Shown here: one piece after another, positions 32,943-40,524 of the stretch | Layout of the letters: every line of letters begins with the position of its first letter | How positions within the stretch are numbered: position 1 is the first letter of the stretch | Source: JBGSKV01 sp041740975 | Lineage (GTDB): Bacteria; Bdellovibrionota_B; Oligoflexia; Oligoflexales; JALZUQ01 | Direction of reading: 5' to 3' | DNA: 64,000 bases | NCBI GenBank assembly: GCA_041740975.1 | Contig: JBGSKV010000038.1 | Location: forward strand, 25,318 to 89,317 | Notes under the pieces: generated by a model | Seen by the model: only the letters and a program-made list of their open reading frames with translations | What the model was told of the DNA's origin: nothing | The model's database searches: none | Position numbers and translations under genes: made by a program

Positions 32943-33986
32943 TTATAGGCCGTGGCTAAGATTTTTCTGTTCGCTTTCGACAAATGCTACTAATTCCAGA
33001 ATCAATTGATCTGGTGAGGTAAACGTTCGCGACGATGAGGGATAAAGGCGAAGTCTATGGCGCAAAGTCGGACAAGCCATTTCGCGTATGTGTCGCCAAC
33101 GCACGGAATCGCTTCCCTCCATTAAGGCCAGCGCTTTCGCGGTCGAAATCAAACTCAAGCCAGCACGCGGTCCGGCGCCATACCAAACATGTTTTTGTAC
33201 AACTTCGGGACAGTTTTCTTGGTTGGGACGAGTGGAACGAGTCAATCGATTGATACCCTCAATAATGTTCTTATCGATGGGCATAGCGCGAGTACAGGCC
33301 TGGATAGATTGAAGCTCTTCGGCGGACAAAACGGACGATGAACTGTCCAAATCCTTCTGTGCTGCTGCGCTCTCACCTATCAACTGACTATCAGCATGGG
33401 CTTGCAATATGCGAAGTTCGGCATCCACCTTTGGGTACTCGACTAGGGCATGGATGAGAAAACGGTCGAGCTGCGCTTCTGGCAAAGGAAAGGTACCTTC
33501 GGATTCGAAAGGGTTTTGGGTCGCAAAAACCATAAAAGGCTCTTGCAGAGTATGGCGATGGCCACCCACTGTTACGGCATGTTCTTGCATCGCTTCCAGC
33601 AAAGCGGACTGCGTTCGCGGAGATGCCCGGTTAATTTCATCAGCCAGCAATAAATTTGTGAAGATTGGCCCTTTGACGAACTCAAATTTTCTTTTGTTTG
33701 ACGCTTGGTCATGCTGTAATATTTCGGAACCCGTGATATCACCCGGCAAAAGATCGGGCGTAAACTGAACGCGACCAAAATTCACTCCCAGTTGACGCGC
33801 GATAACACGAACCAAAGTTGTCTTGGCGAGCCCCGGAGCACCGGTCATCAAGACGTGTCCACCCGACCATAAACAACAAAGAACTTGGTTCAGCAAATCT
33901 TCTTGGCCATACACATAGGCTCCGATTTTTTCTCGAACTTGTGCGCAGAGTTTCGCGGCTTGATCAATTTTTATGGTTTCGGACAT
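32943..33986 (-). CDS. MoxR-type AAA+ ATPase
   Basis: This 347-residue AAA+ protein has Walker A 'GAPGLAKTT', Walker B 'LLADEINRASPRTQSALLEAMQE' and sensor 'FATQNPFESEGTFPLPEAQLDRFL', the MoxR hallmarks. It heads the operon moxR-DUF58-VWA/DUF4159-VWA/GATase. MoxR ATPases work as chaperones that mature VWA-linked complexes. GAGGAATAGGC precedes the ATG. Confidence 0.93.
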   Translation of the reverse strand: MSETIKIDQAAKLCAQVREKIGAYVYGQEDLLNQVLCCLWSGGHVLMTGAPGLAKTTLVRVIARQLGVNFGRVQFTPDLLPGDITGSEILQHDQASNKRKFEFVKGPIFTNLLLADEINRASPRTQSALLEAMQEHAVTVGGHRHTLQEPFMVFATQNPFESEGTFPLPEAQLDRFLIHALVEYPKVDAELRILQAHADSQLIGESAAAQKDLDSSSSVLSAEELQSIQACTRAMPIDKNIIEGINRLTRSTRPNQENCPEVVQKHVWYGAGPRAGLSLISTAKALALMEGSDSVRWRHIREMACPTLRHRLRLYPSSSRTFTSPDQLILELVAFVESEQKNLSHGL

Positions 33987-34127
33987 GCCTATTCCTCACG
34001 TGCTGGATTTGTCCTTCATTCTAACGCAGATCGGTGGGATTATCAGCACTTTCGGTGGGGATTTCAGTGGCTGACTAAAAGCCATTCACTTAGAAACAAT
34101 AGGTCACTTTCACGAGAAGGAGTCCCC

Positions 34128-34307
34128 ATGTTTAAGCGCCCCAATCACGGCGGCATAACGTTGGAATACATTATACTCAGCGCCTTTACGGCTTTTGCCA
34201 GCCTGGCAGCGATGGGCATTATGAAAAAGACGATGTCCCATCAACTCGAAAAGATGACCGAGCAACTTGATATGGAAGTAGACAGCTCAGACTTTGAAAA
34301 TCCTTAG
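34128..34307 (+). CDS. Small Flp-like prepilin candidate
   Basis: This is 59 residues from the ATG at 34128, eight bases after AAGGAG. After a short basic leader 'FKRPNHGG', 'ITLEYIILSAFTAFASLAA' is a hydrophobic helix. If the leader is cut between the two Gly residues, Glu is at +5 and Tyr at +6, the pattern of Flp/TadE-type pilins. The rest is a short acidic tail. No tad assembly genes are visible nearby. A small membrane protein without pilus function is the alternative. Confidence 0.6.
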   Translation: MFKRPNHGGITLEYIILSAFTAFASLAAMGIMKKTMSHQLEKMTEQLDMEVDSSDFENP

Positions 34308-34742
34308 ATGACTTATCAGCTTCTCATTGCGACAGGTCTACTGACGATAGTTTTCACAGTTCACGACCTCGGATTTCAAGATCTCATTTGGTCCAAAAAG
34401 TTTCTAGAATTGCGCCTTGAAATCCTCGGAGGGCAACGTTCGACTCTGGAAAGATTCTGTGAAGAAAGAGAGGTCATTGGAAGTAAGGTTAGAGGTAAAG
34501 AGGGAAAGAAGAGAAAAAAGCATTTCTTAGAATGCAAAACCTCCGTCGACAATCGCCACAGCGAATCACTTTGCGCAAAAGTCTCAGAAGAAAAAGGAAA
34601 AATCAGAACATCACGGGTTTTTCTGAGTATGGTATGCCGTTATTCGAATCCACGCCTAGGCGTAAACAAAACAATCATCAAACGCTTCCGATCCCAAGTG
34701 GGTATGGGATCCGAATCTAACAAATATCCTTCTTCAAAATAA
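34308..34742 (+). CDS. Hypothetical small protein with N-terminal TM helix
   Basis: This 144-residue frame begins on the base after the prepilin stop, so it is likely translated by coupling. One TM or signal helix (residues 4-22) is followed by a basic, Cys-containing region with no recognised family. Its last ~34 codons overlap the convergent proline-rich gene. The annotation is tentative. Confidence 0.4.
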   Translation: MTYQLLIATGLLTIVFTVHDLGFQDLIWSKKFLELRLEILGGQRSTLERFCEEREVIGSKVRGKEGKKRKKHFLECKTSVDNRHSESLCAKVSEEKGKIRTSRVFLSMVCRYSNPRLGVNKTIIKRFRSQVGMGSESNKYPSSK

Positions 34743-35110
34743 TCTTTTCTGTCTTGCGAAGACAAGAAACCAAAACGGAATCCAACGACTCCACCCATCA
34801 TCGGAACGAGACTGAAAAATGGTTTCCGCTCGGCGGGTGGTGGGCCGATGGGTTGAGGATTTTTGTTCGGACTGATTTCGGGAGGAGGTTCGCTCGGTAC
34901 GGAAGGTCTTTCCCGAGTAGGGTCATCAGGTAAATCAGGGATATGTGGAGATTTTGGACGCGGCTGAAATGTCCGATCCGGCCGGATCTCCGGGGGCGCC
35001 TGAGGTGGTGATGGCGAAGGGGTACGTTGTGGTTTTTCAACTTGCTCGGATTGACCTTCGCTAGCGAACTCAGAACTTCGCCCAGGTTCATTCTTTTCAG
35101 ATCGTTTCAA
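34640..35110 (-). CDS. Hypothetical proline-rich protein
   Basis: This is 156 residues if started at TTG 35110, which is seven bases after GAGGGGG; a TTG at 35155 is weaker. The middle third is Pro/Glu/Arg-rich, like a spacer, and a hydrophobic patch 'FFSLVPMMGGVVGFRFGF' precedes a basic end. It follows dps by 48 bp on the same strand and could share its transcript. It overlaps the end of the plus-strand frame. Function unknown. Confidence 0.45.
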   Translation of the reverse strand: MKRSEKNEPGRSSEFASEGQSEQVEKPQRTPSPSPPQAPPEIRPDRTFQPRPKSPHIPDLPDDPTRERPSVPSEPPPEISPNKNPQPIGPPPAERKPFFSLVPMMGGVVGFRFGFLSSQDRKDYFEEGYLLDSDPIPTWDRKRLMIVLFTPRRGFE

Positions 35111-35158
35111 TGCACACCCCCTCGAAAAAAAATCAATTGATGATCGTGAAACCAAATA

Positions 35159-35662
35159 TTACTTACTCAAACTACGGATCATCCAGGCTGCTTCTTCATG
35201 AAAATTTCGACGTCCACTGAGCAGGTCAGCTGTGGTTGTATCGTGATTCGCGTCGGCAATGTCGATACACTCTTTGAGTTTTCCCACCAACTGCATATGA
35301 TCGCTCTCGAGATCCAACAACATTTCTGTCGCATCGAGCTGGCCGGTTTTAGGATCCTTGATTGTTGTCATTTGCGAATATTCAGCGTAAGAACCTGGCG
35401 CGTAGTATCCAAGCGCTCTTATTCTTTCGGCTATGACGTCGATTGCATCCAACATCAGATGATAGTGTTCATCGGTGAGTTTGTGGATACCGACAAAGCG
35501 CGCGCCTTCGACATTCCAGTGGTAATTCAATGTCTTCAAATATAGTGAGAACGAATCCGCAAGAATCTGCGCTAGGCCATTCGCCACAGCTTGCACTGCG
35601 CCTTTCTCTTCATGAAGCTCAATTGATAAATCATCAGAACGCACCAGCTTAAGATTACTCAT
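35159..35662 (-). CDS. dps: Dps family DNA-protection ferritin
   Basis: This is 167 residues from the ATG at 35662 (GGGGG upstream; an upstream start adds a non-homologous tail). The ferroxidase motifs of Dps are clear: 'LNYHWNVEGARFVGIHKLTDEHYHLMLDAIDVIAERI', whose two His and Asp/Glu ligands lie at the subunit interface. It oxidises iron with peroxide and binds DNA during stress. A sigma-54 type promoter lies 69 bp upstream, with a TGTA-N10-TACA palindrome beyond it. Confidence 0.95.
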   Translation of the reverse strand: MSNLKLVRSDDLSIELHEEKGAVQAVANGLAQILADSFSLYLKTLNYHWNVEGARFVGIHKLTDEHYHLMLDAIDVIAERIRALGYYAPGSYAEYSQMTTIKDPKTGQLDATEMLLDLESDHMQLVGKLKECIDIADANHDTTTADLLSGRRNFHEEAAWMIRSLSK

Positions 35663-35730
35663 CGTATCCCCCGTTTTTTTTTGACATAACACCGACACCT
35701 TCTCTTACTCTCATTGCTTTAGATAAGTAA

Positions 35731-35745
35731 GCAAGATGCGTGCCT
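35731..35745 (-). promoter_or_regulatory. Putative sigma-54 promoter of dps
   Basis: The minus strand reads AGGCACGCATCTTGC, with GG and GC exactly ten bases apart as in -24/-12 promoters (consensus TGGCAC-N5-TTGC). It is 69 bp before the dps start. Confidence 0.7.
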
Positions 35746-35814
35746 AAATGAGAACGGCGCTAGTTGACTTTGCTTTTTATTATGAGAAAGATCGCCTTGA
35801 ATGGGTGTCGATAG

Positions 35815-35832
35815 TGTAGGCTGTACCCTACA
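35815..35832. promoter_or_regulatory. TGTA-N10-TACA palindrome upstream of dps
   Basis: TGTAGG (35815-35820) and CCTACA (35827-35832) form an inverted repeat with a 6-base spacer. It lies about 85 bp upstream of the dps -24 element, where an NtrC-type enhancer would sit. A similar site is at 45752-45769. Confidence 0.5.
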
Positions 35833-35944
35833 TTTCTAAGCATTTTCATAGTTAATAGAACCCAATTTTGCCAAAATTAACAATTATATGGCCTATTCTA
35901 AGGCCAAATGATAAGAATTTTAAGTCACTATTGAGGGGCTTATT

Positions 35945-37345
35945 TTGAACGGTCATATTTTATTAGTCGATGATGATGAAAAGGTTTTGGAGTTTTACTC
36001 AGCGGCACTTTCTCGCGCGGGCTATCGTTCCAAGCAATGTTCGAATTTGAATGCAATGCGTGACGCAATTTCTGAACACTCTTATGACGCAGTTTTTTTA
36101 GATTTAAATCTTGGCGGTGAAAATGGCCTCGATGGCTTGCCATATGTTTTGAAGAATGCTCCGTTTTCTAAAGTGATCGTATTAACCTCGCAGAATTCCG
36201 TGAATAAAGCGGTCGAGTGCATGGAACGAGGCGCATCTTGGTACTTTACTAAGGGCACGGATCCGAACGAAATTATTGCCAAACTGAAGTCCTTGCTTGA
36301 AAAACCAGTAGGAGCTGCTGGCACTGGCGGTAGTGACCAAAGTGCATGGCGTTCGACTTTAATAGGTGAAAGCAAACCAATCCTTGAGACTTGTTCAACG
36401 ATTGAAAAACTCAAAGACGTGGACTCGACCGTACTCATCCTCGGAGAGTCCGGAACGGGTAAAGAGGTCGTGGCTCGCGCGATTCACCAATCGTCTCCTC
36501 GGGCCCAGATGCGTTTTGAAGCCATCAACTGTGCAGCCATACCCGAGAATCTTTTGGAGTCTGAACTTTTTGGCCACAAACGTGGATCCTTCACGGATGC
36601 CAAGCAAGATCGAAAAGGGATTTTTGAAATCTGCAGTAAAGGAACTTTGCTACTTGACGAAATCGGCGATATGCCACTTATGCTTCAAACCAAACTACTT
36701 CGCGTTCTCCAAGAGCGACAAATTATGCCAGTCGGCGCATCCACTTCTATTCCGGTCGAAACGCGTGTCATTGCCGCAACGCATCGCGATATGACGGACG
36801 AAGTGAAGTCCGGTCGATTCCGAGAAGACCTTTACTATCGCCTAAATGTCGTCGTCGTGAATATTCCTGCTTTACGACACCGCAAAGAAGATATCGGATT
36901 GTTGGTTTCGTATTTTCTAAAGAAGTTCAACCAACGGTTCAGCAAAACGGTTAAAGAACCATCTCGCGCAACACTGTCTCGACTTCAAAGCTATGATTGG
37001 CCCGGCAACATCCGCGAACTGCAAAACGCAGTTGAGCGTGGAGTTGTGCTCGCTATAAATGACGAGCTGGACATTAGTCATATGTTTTCGCATCTCAATA
37101 TTTCCCGTCACGGCGAAAACTCCAGTGACGAAGGCCAACATACTTTTGAGAATAATCCGGCCTTTGACATGCCTCTTACGGATGCTAAACAGGCATTTGA
37201 AAAAGCGTATATCACTCGCCTCTTAAAGCTGAGTCACGGAAATATAGCAGAGCTTTCTCGAAAGTCAGGCCGTTACCGCGCTGATTTGTACCGAATGCTG
37301 GAGAGATACCATATTCAGATAGATGAATTTCGTAATAAATCGTAA
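35945..37345 (+). CDS. NtrC-family sigma-54-dependent response regulator
   Basis: This 466-residue regulator starts at a TTG after GAGGGGC. The order is receiver (phospho-acceptor Asp near residue 53 in 'VFLDLNLGG'), AAA+ sigma-54 activator (Walker A 'GESGTGKE', Walker B 'LLLDEIGDMP') and a Fis-type HTH at the end ('IAELSRKSGRYRADLYRMLE'). The sigma-54-contact loop reads 'GSFTDA' instead of GAFTGA: the key Phe-Thr remain but the last Gly is Asp. It is followed by Hpt and receiver genes. Five sigma-54 promoters lie within 10 kb, so these are probable targets. An inverted repeat TGGCCT-N6-AGGCCA lies about 45 bp upstream of its start. Confidence 0.93.
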   Translation: MNGHILLVDDDEKVLEFYSAALSRAGYRSKQCSNLNAMRDAISEHSYDAVFLDLNLGGENGLDGLPYVLKNAPFSKVIVLTSQNSVNKAVECMERGASWYFTKGTDPNEIIAKLKSLLEKPVGAAGTGGSDQSAWRSTLIGESKPILETCSTIEKLKDVDSTVLILGESGTGKEVVARAIHQSSPRAQMRFEAINCAAIPENLLESELFGHKRGSFTDAKQDRKGIFEICSKGTLLLDEIGDMPLMLQTKLLRVLQERQIMPVGASTSIPVETRVIAATHRDMTDEVKSGRFREDLYYRLNVVVVNIPALRHRKEDIGLLVSYFLKKFNQRFSKTVKEPSRATLSRLQSYDWPGNIRELQNAVERGVVLAINDELDISHMFSHLNISRHGENSSDEGQHTFENNPAFDMPLTDAKQAFEKAYITRLLKLSHGNIAELSRKSGRYRADLYRMLERYHIQIDEFRNKS

Positions 37346-37360
37346 ATCGAGGACTTTGAT

Positions 37361-37663
37361 TTGAAGTCAATATTCCAACATGATGAATTCTATCAGAGTA
37401 TACTGAGATCGTTCGCCAATGATTTGCCGGGCATGTTTGCTACCTTAAAAGCTTCTTACACCAATGGGCAACGTATCGCAGCGCGAGACGCGAGTCACAA
37501 ATTAGCCGGTACTTCTGCTACCTTCGGTTACCCCCAACTAGCTAGAGACTTTCAAGTGCTAGAAATGTTATTAGACCAAAGTGAATCGACATCTGAGGAA
37601 ATTCTAGACGCTATGAAACAACTCGAAGAGATGATAAACTCGCTTTCTAAAGAAGGACTTTAA
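37361..37663 (+). CDS. Hpt (histidine phosphotransfer) domain protein
   Basis: This is a 100-residue all-helical Hpt protein starting at TTG. The phospho-accepting His is at about residue 46 in 'ASHKLAGTSATFG', matching HxLKGxxxxxG. It would pass phosphate between receivers, here probably between a hybrid or kinase product and one of the neighbouring receivers. It lies 15 bp after the NtrC-type gene and overlaps the next gene by one base. Confidence 0.9.
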   Translation: MKSIFQHDEFYQSILRSFANDLPGMFATLKASYTNGQRIAARDASHKLAGTSATFGYPQLARDFQVLEMLLDQSESTSEEILDAMKQLEEMINSLSKEGL

Positions 37664-38067
37664 TGGATTCCATTTCTGCCAAAGTACTTGTAGTTGATGA
37701 TTGCAAGCATGTTCGCGGCTTCTTAGAAACTGTTCTAAAAAATAAAGGTGTGAGTGTGACTTGCGCCGCGTCAGGCATGGAAGCCATCAGTTTGTGCAAG
37801 ACATCACGTTTTGATTTGGTCTTTATGGACATTCGCATGCCCGAGCTCAGCGGAACGGAGACTATGCGCGCGATTCGCAAGTTTGATCTCGTCACTCCCG
37901 CCCTAGCTCTGACCGCAGATGATATGGATGTTGTGGCGGAAGATGAAGAAAGCCTTTTTGACGCTTTCTTAAGTAAACCTATCAATAGCAAAGATTTAAT
38001 AGAAATCGTTCGCAAATATAAAAGCAAACCAGCTGTGTCGCGCCAAGCGGCTTCTCTGACGACCTAA
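37663..38067 (+). CDS. Single-domain response regulator
   Basis: This is a 134-residue CheY-like receiver with acidic pocket 'VVDD' (residues 11-13) and phospho-Asp at about 56 in 'LVFMDIRMPE', Thr/Ser near 'ALTADD' and Lys in 'LSKPINS'. There is no output domain. It forms the end of the NtrC-Hpt-receiver unit, starting at TAATG. It may act as phosphate sink or contact another protein. Confidence 0.92.
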   Translation: MDSISAKVLVVDDCKHVRGFLETVLKNKGVSVTCAASGMEAISLCKTSRFDLVFMDIRMPELSGTETMRAIRKFDLVTPALALTADDMDVVAEDEESLFDAFLSKPINSKDLIEIVRKYKSKPAVSRQAASLTT

Positions 38068-38079
38068 AATCGAAGTGGG

Positions 38080-38553
38080 TTAAAGTGCATCGCCAGCCAC
38101 AACGAGAAGTGCCGAGACACGTCTTGCGTCCCGTTCAAGCTGCTTACTGTTGTCATCAGACTGAGTCTGAGCTTCGCCAAAACTGCGAATGACAAGCTGC
38201 CTAGTGTCCGCCCCAAGCTTTTCCAATTCCATGGCTACTGCGGCCGCTCGTCTTAAGGCAAGATCCTCATTCAAAGTATCGCCTCCATGCTGATCAGCAT
38301 GACCAGTCAAAAGAAGACGCATATTTTCATCTTTTTGCAATTTTTGAATAAGGCTATGAGCCTCAACTTTATCAAATCGATGAGGCTCAATACTTCCAGA
38401 AGAAAAAAAAGCAATTGGCACTGGTCTGTCGGCAACATGAGCGGACGAGGTCTCTATGGGGACATCACTTATTTTCGGCTTAGAGGTCTGCGTTGAGGTA
38501 GCAGAACAACCCCACAATACAGCAATGAGAATATGGGTCACTGTCACGTTCAT
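38080..38553 (-). CDS. OmpA-family lipoprotein
   Basis: This is 157 residues from the ATG at 38553 (GGAGAGGC directly upstream). Signal 'IAVLWGC' gives a lipid anchor. The C-terminal ~100 residues are OmpA-like: 'LLTGHADQHGGDTLNEDLALRRAAAV' and 'VIRSFGEAQT' bind peptidoglycan in known relatives (Pal type). It is the last gene downstream of the YflT-like gene. Confidence 0.85.
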   Translation of the reverse strand: MNVTVTHILIAVLWGCSATSTQTSKPKISDVPIETSSAHVADRPVPIAFFSSGSIEPHRFDKVEAHSLIQKLQKDENMRLLLTGHADQHGGDTLNEDLALRRAAAVAMELEKLGADTRQLVIRSFGEAQTQSDDNSKQLERDARRVSALLVVAGDAL

Positions 38554-38599
38554 GCCTCTCCTCTTCACCTTCAACATCCTCTTCACCTTAAACATCCAT

Positions 38600-38773
38600 C
38601 TAGACTCGAGTTCGGCCTTGAATGAAGCCGGCTACGGTTGTCAGCAAAAATAAAACGAGGCCGACGAAAAAGAGAATTTTTGCGAAGCCCACAGCACTGC
38701 CCGCAATTCCGCCGAAACCAAACAAAGCAGCGATAAGAGCTACCACTAAGAAAAACACTGCCCAGTTAAACAT
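38600..38773 (-). CDS. DUF1328 (YtjA-like) small membrane protein
   Basis: This is 57 residues. The product starts 'MFNWAVFFLVVALIAALFG', has 'GIAG' and a second hydrophobic helix, then a short basic end, matching the DUF1328 family. Two TM helices are predicted. It lies between two OmpA-like genes and was too short for length-limited gene calls. DUF1328 genes often accompany CsbD and other stress genes. Function is unknown. Confidence 0.85.
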   Translation of the reverse strand: MFNWAVFFLVVALIAALFGFGGIAGSAVGFAKILFFVGLVLFLLTTVAGFIQGRTRV

Positions 38774-38809
38774 AACTATGCCCTTTCATTTCCGATAAAG
38801 TTTCACTAC

Positions 38810-39406
38810 TTAAATGGTATTTTGACGCTTAACCAAAACCACAACGGTAGAGGGTCCACCTTTGGATTTAATGGTTTCCGCAATTTTCAAAACCGTCCGA
38901 TCGTCGACCGGCTGACCTTTCATGGCGCTTTTGACTTTTGATTCTTTCGTGCCAAAAACATCGCTGATCCAGCTCGGCGTCGTGGCCATGCTATAGGATT
39001 TGACGTTAGGTGCACCCAGCTCTGCCAGAATCTTTTTGACACTCTCGGCGCGCTGATCAGCCAACTTTTGATCCACTGATGGCAGATCTTTGCCAATTGA
39101 TGGAGACGGCATGTCTTTGTCTGACCAAGCTGCCACAACAATTTGTTCGATTTTGGTATCATTCCGGACACTATTCACGAGTGATCGCAAGTCTCGTTTT
39201 TCTGCATCCGTCACCACATTACTGCCATTTGCAAAAGAAATCGTAGTGATATCTTTGTCCATAATATCGTAAACTTTTGTCTGCACAGCTTCCGCCGCAT
39301 TTCCAGCCGTTTTCTTTACACCTGTTGCTTGGGCCACCCCCACAAACATCGTTAATGATGCTGCGGAACAGATTAAACATTCTTTCCAACCTAACGCTCT
39401 TTTCAT
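38810..39406 (-). CDS. Periplasmic OmpA-like protein
   Basis: This is 198 residues with a signal ending 'VGVAQATG'. The body has an OmpA-like layout: 'ITTISFANGSNVVTDAEKRDLRSL' opening, 'QRAESVKKILAELGAPN' middle, as in Pal/OmpA C-terminal domains, but the usual 'GHTD' is replaced by 'AAWSDKDMPS'. The peptidoglycan-binding site may be lost. It lies 51 bp after the YflT-like gene. Confidence 0.7.
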   Translation of the reverse strand: MKRALGWKECLICSAASLTMFVGVAQATGVKKTAGNAAEAVQTKVYDIMDKDITTISFANGSNVVTDAEKRDLRSLVNSVRNDTKIEQIVVAAWSDKDMPSPSIGKDLPSVDQKLADQRAESVKKILAELGAPNVKSYSMATTPSWISDVFGTKESKVKSAMKGQPVDDRTVLKIAETIKSKGGPSTVVVLVKRQNTI

Positions 39407-39457
39407 ACGAACTTTCCTTTATTCAACTCAAAGTACAAAACATAAATCGATTTTTCA

Positions 39458-39955
39458 TTAGTGGACTGTAACTTTCTTGGCGCCAGCGGCTTCGAACGCA
39501 TCCTTAATGCCTTCTTTAAACTGGTCATCAGATTCTACCGAAACAAGTATGGAGCCCTTGCTTACACCCTCGTCGACTAATTTCGCTTCATTTTCTTCAA
39601 AGCCGTAACCTACCAAAGCACCGAATAGCCCGCCTGCTGCCGCTCCCGCTCCGCCACCAGCTAACGCGGCCACGACTGGACCTGCCGCAACTATGCCGAT
39701 TCCGCCGGTAACAGCAATCGTACCCACGGCTGTCAAACCTGCGGCGATGGCACCGAGTGCACCTCCCGTTAAGGCTCCAGCAACAGCCCCTTCGGGAGCT
39801 TTAGAATTCACCTCTACGGAAAATTCTTTGCCGCGAGTTGAATCGGACATGAGAATACTAACTTCTTTTTCTTTGACTCCCAGGGCACGGATGCGATCGA
39901 TTGCTGTTCCAGCCGCGACTCGGTCACTAAATAGTCCTGTTACTCCATGGCTCAT
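39458..39955 (-). CDS. YflT/DUF1269-like stress protein with glycine-zipper
   Basis: This 165-residue protein opens with 'VTGLFSDRVAAGTAIDRIRALGVKEKEVSIL', typical of the general-stress YflT family. The middle (residues 55-115) is a Gly/Ala-rich glycine-zipper-like membrane segment, and the end 'FKEGIKDAFEAAGAKKVTVH' closes a ferredoxin-like fold. A sigma-54 promoter lies 75 bp upstream. It probably heads the transcript through the OmpA-like and DUF1328 genes to 38080. Confidence 0.8.
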   Translation of the reverse strand: MSHGVTGLFSDRVAAGTAIDRIRALGVKEKEVSILMSDSTRGKEFSVEVNSKAPEGAVAGALTGGALGAIAAGLTAVGTIAVTGGIGIVAAGPVVAALAGGGAGAAAGGLFGALVGYGFEENEAKLVDEGVSKGSILVSVESDDQFKEGIKDAFEAAGAKKVTVH

Positions 39956-40029
39956 ATCAAATTCCTTTTTATATTGTCTGACAAGTTATCCAGACATTTC
40001 AATATCTATCTTCCACTTTACTAAGTAAT

Positions 40030-40044
40030 GCAATTTAAGAGCCA
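40030..40044 (-). promoter_or_regulatory. Putative sigma-54 promoter of the YflT-like gene
   Basis: The minus strand reads TGGCTCTTAAATTGC, with GG-N10-GC spacing as required for -24/-12. It lies 75 bp before the start at 39955. Confidence 0.7.
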
Positions 40045-40066
40045 ACTCAGAATTAAAATTTCCCAG

Positions 40067-40096
40067 AAAAAAAAGGGCGGAAGTTATCCACCCTTT
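40067..40096 (-). terminator. Intrinsic terminator downstream of csbD
   Basis: On the minus strand AAAGGGTGG and CCGCCCTTT pair (one G-U) across a 7-base loop and are followed by a run of T. It lies 38 bp after the CsbD stop. Confidence 0.8.
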
Positions 40097-40133
40097 CAAG
40101 TCGCATTGACTCACACAAACTAAATTAAGAAAA

Positions 40134-40334
40134 TCAACTTAATTTGCTGAGAAAGCCATCGACCTGTTGATCCGCATCTTCTTTTTTATAACCATAACGT
40201 TTTTGAAGCACACCTTTGAGCTGCTCACTTCTTCCCGCCACATAAGTCAAGTCATCGTCCGTTAGTTTTCCCCACTTAGCTTTGACTTGACCTTTGATCT
40301 CACTCCATTTTCCTTGAAGAATATCCGAGTTCAT
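40134..40334 (-). CDS. CsbD family stress protein
   Basis: This is a 66-residue protein with the CsbD signature 'DILQGKWSEIKGQVKAKWGKLTDDDL' and an 'AGRSEQLKGVLQKRYGYKKEDAD' middle. CsbD proteins are small, soluble and strongly induced by general stress. Its own sigma-54 promoter lies 85 bp upstream and a terminator follows, so it is a single-gene unit. TAAGGAGC precedes the ATG. Confidence 0.93.
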   Translation of the reverse strand: MNSDILQGKWSEIKGQVKAKWGKLTDDDLTYVAGRSEQLKGVLQKRYGYKKEDADQQVDGFLSKLS

Positions 40335-40418
40335 GAACGCTCCTTAAAATTAAATAAACCTTATATTGATGAGAGCCAATTCAACGCGATTCCCATCACT
40401 CATCTCTATAAAGATAAA

Positions 40419-40433
40419 GCAATCACTGTGCCA
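40419..40433 (-). promoter_or_regulatory. Putative sigma-54 promoter of csbD
   Basis: The minus strand reads TGGCACAGTGATTGC, a perfect match to the core of the -24/-12 consensus, 85 bp before the csbD start. Confidence 0.85.
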
Positions 40434-40524
40434 ATGAGAGACGCAATTGAATCGATTTGAGATGCAGATGAACGTCACATGAATGATCTATGGTCCGGTT
40501 ATGGAGGTAAAATCATACGTTTAA

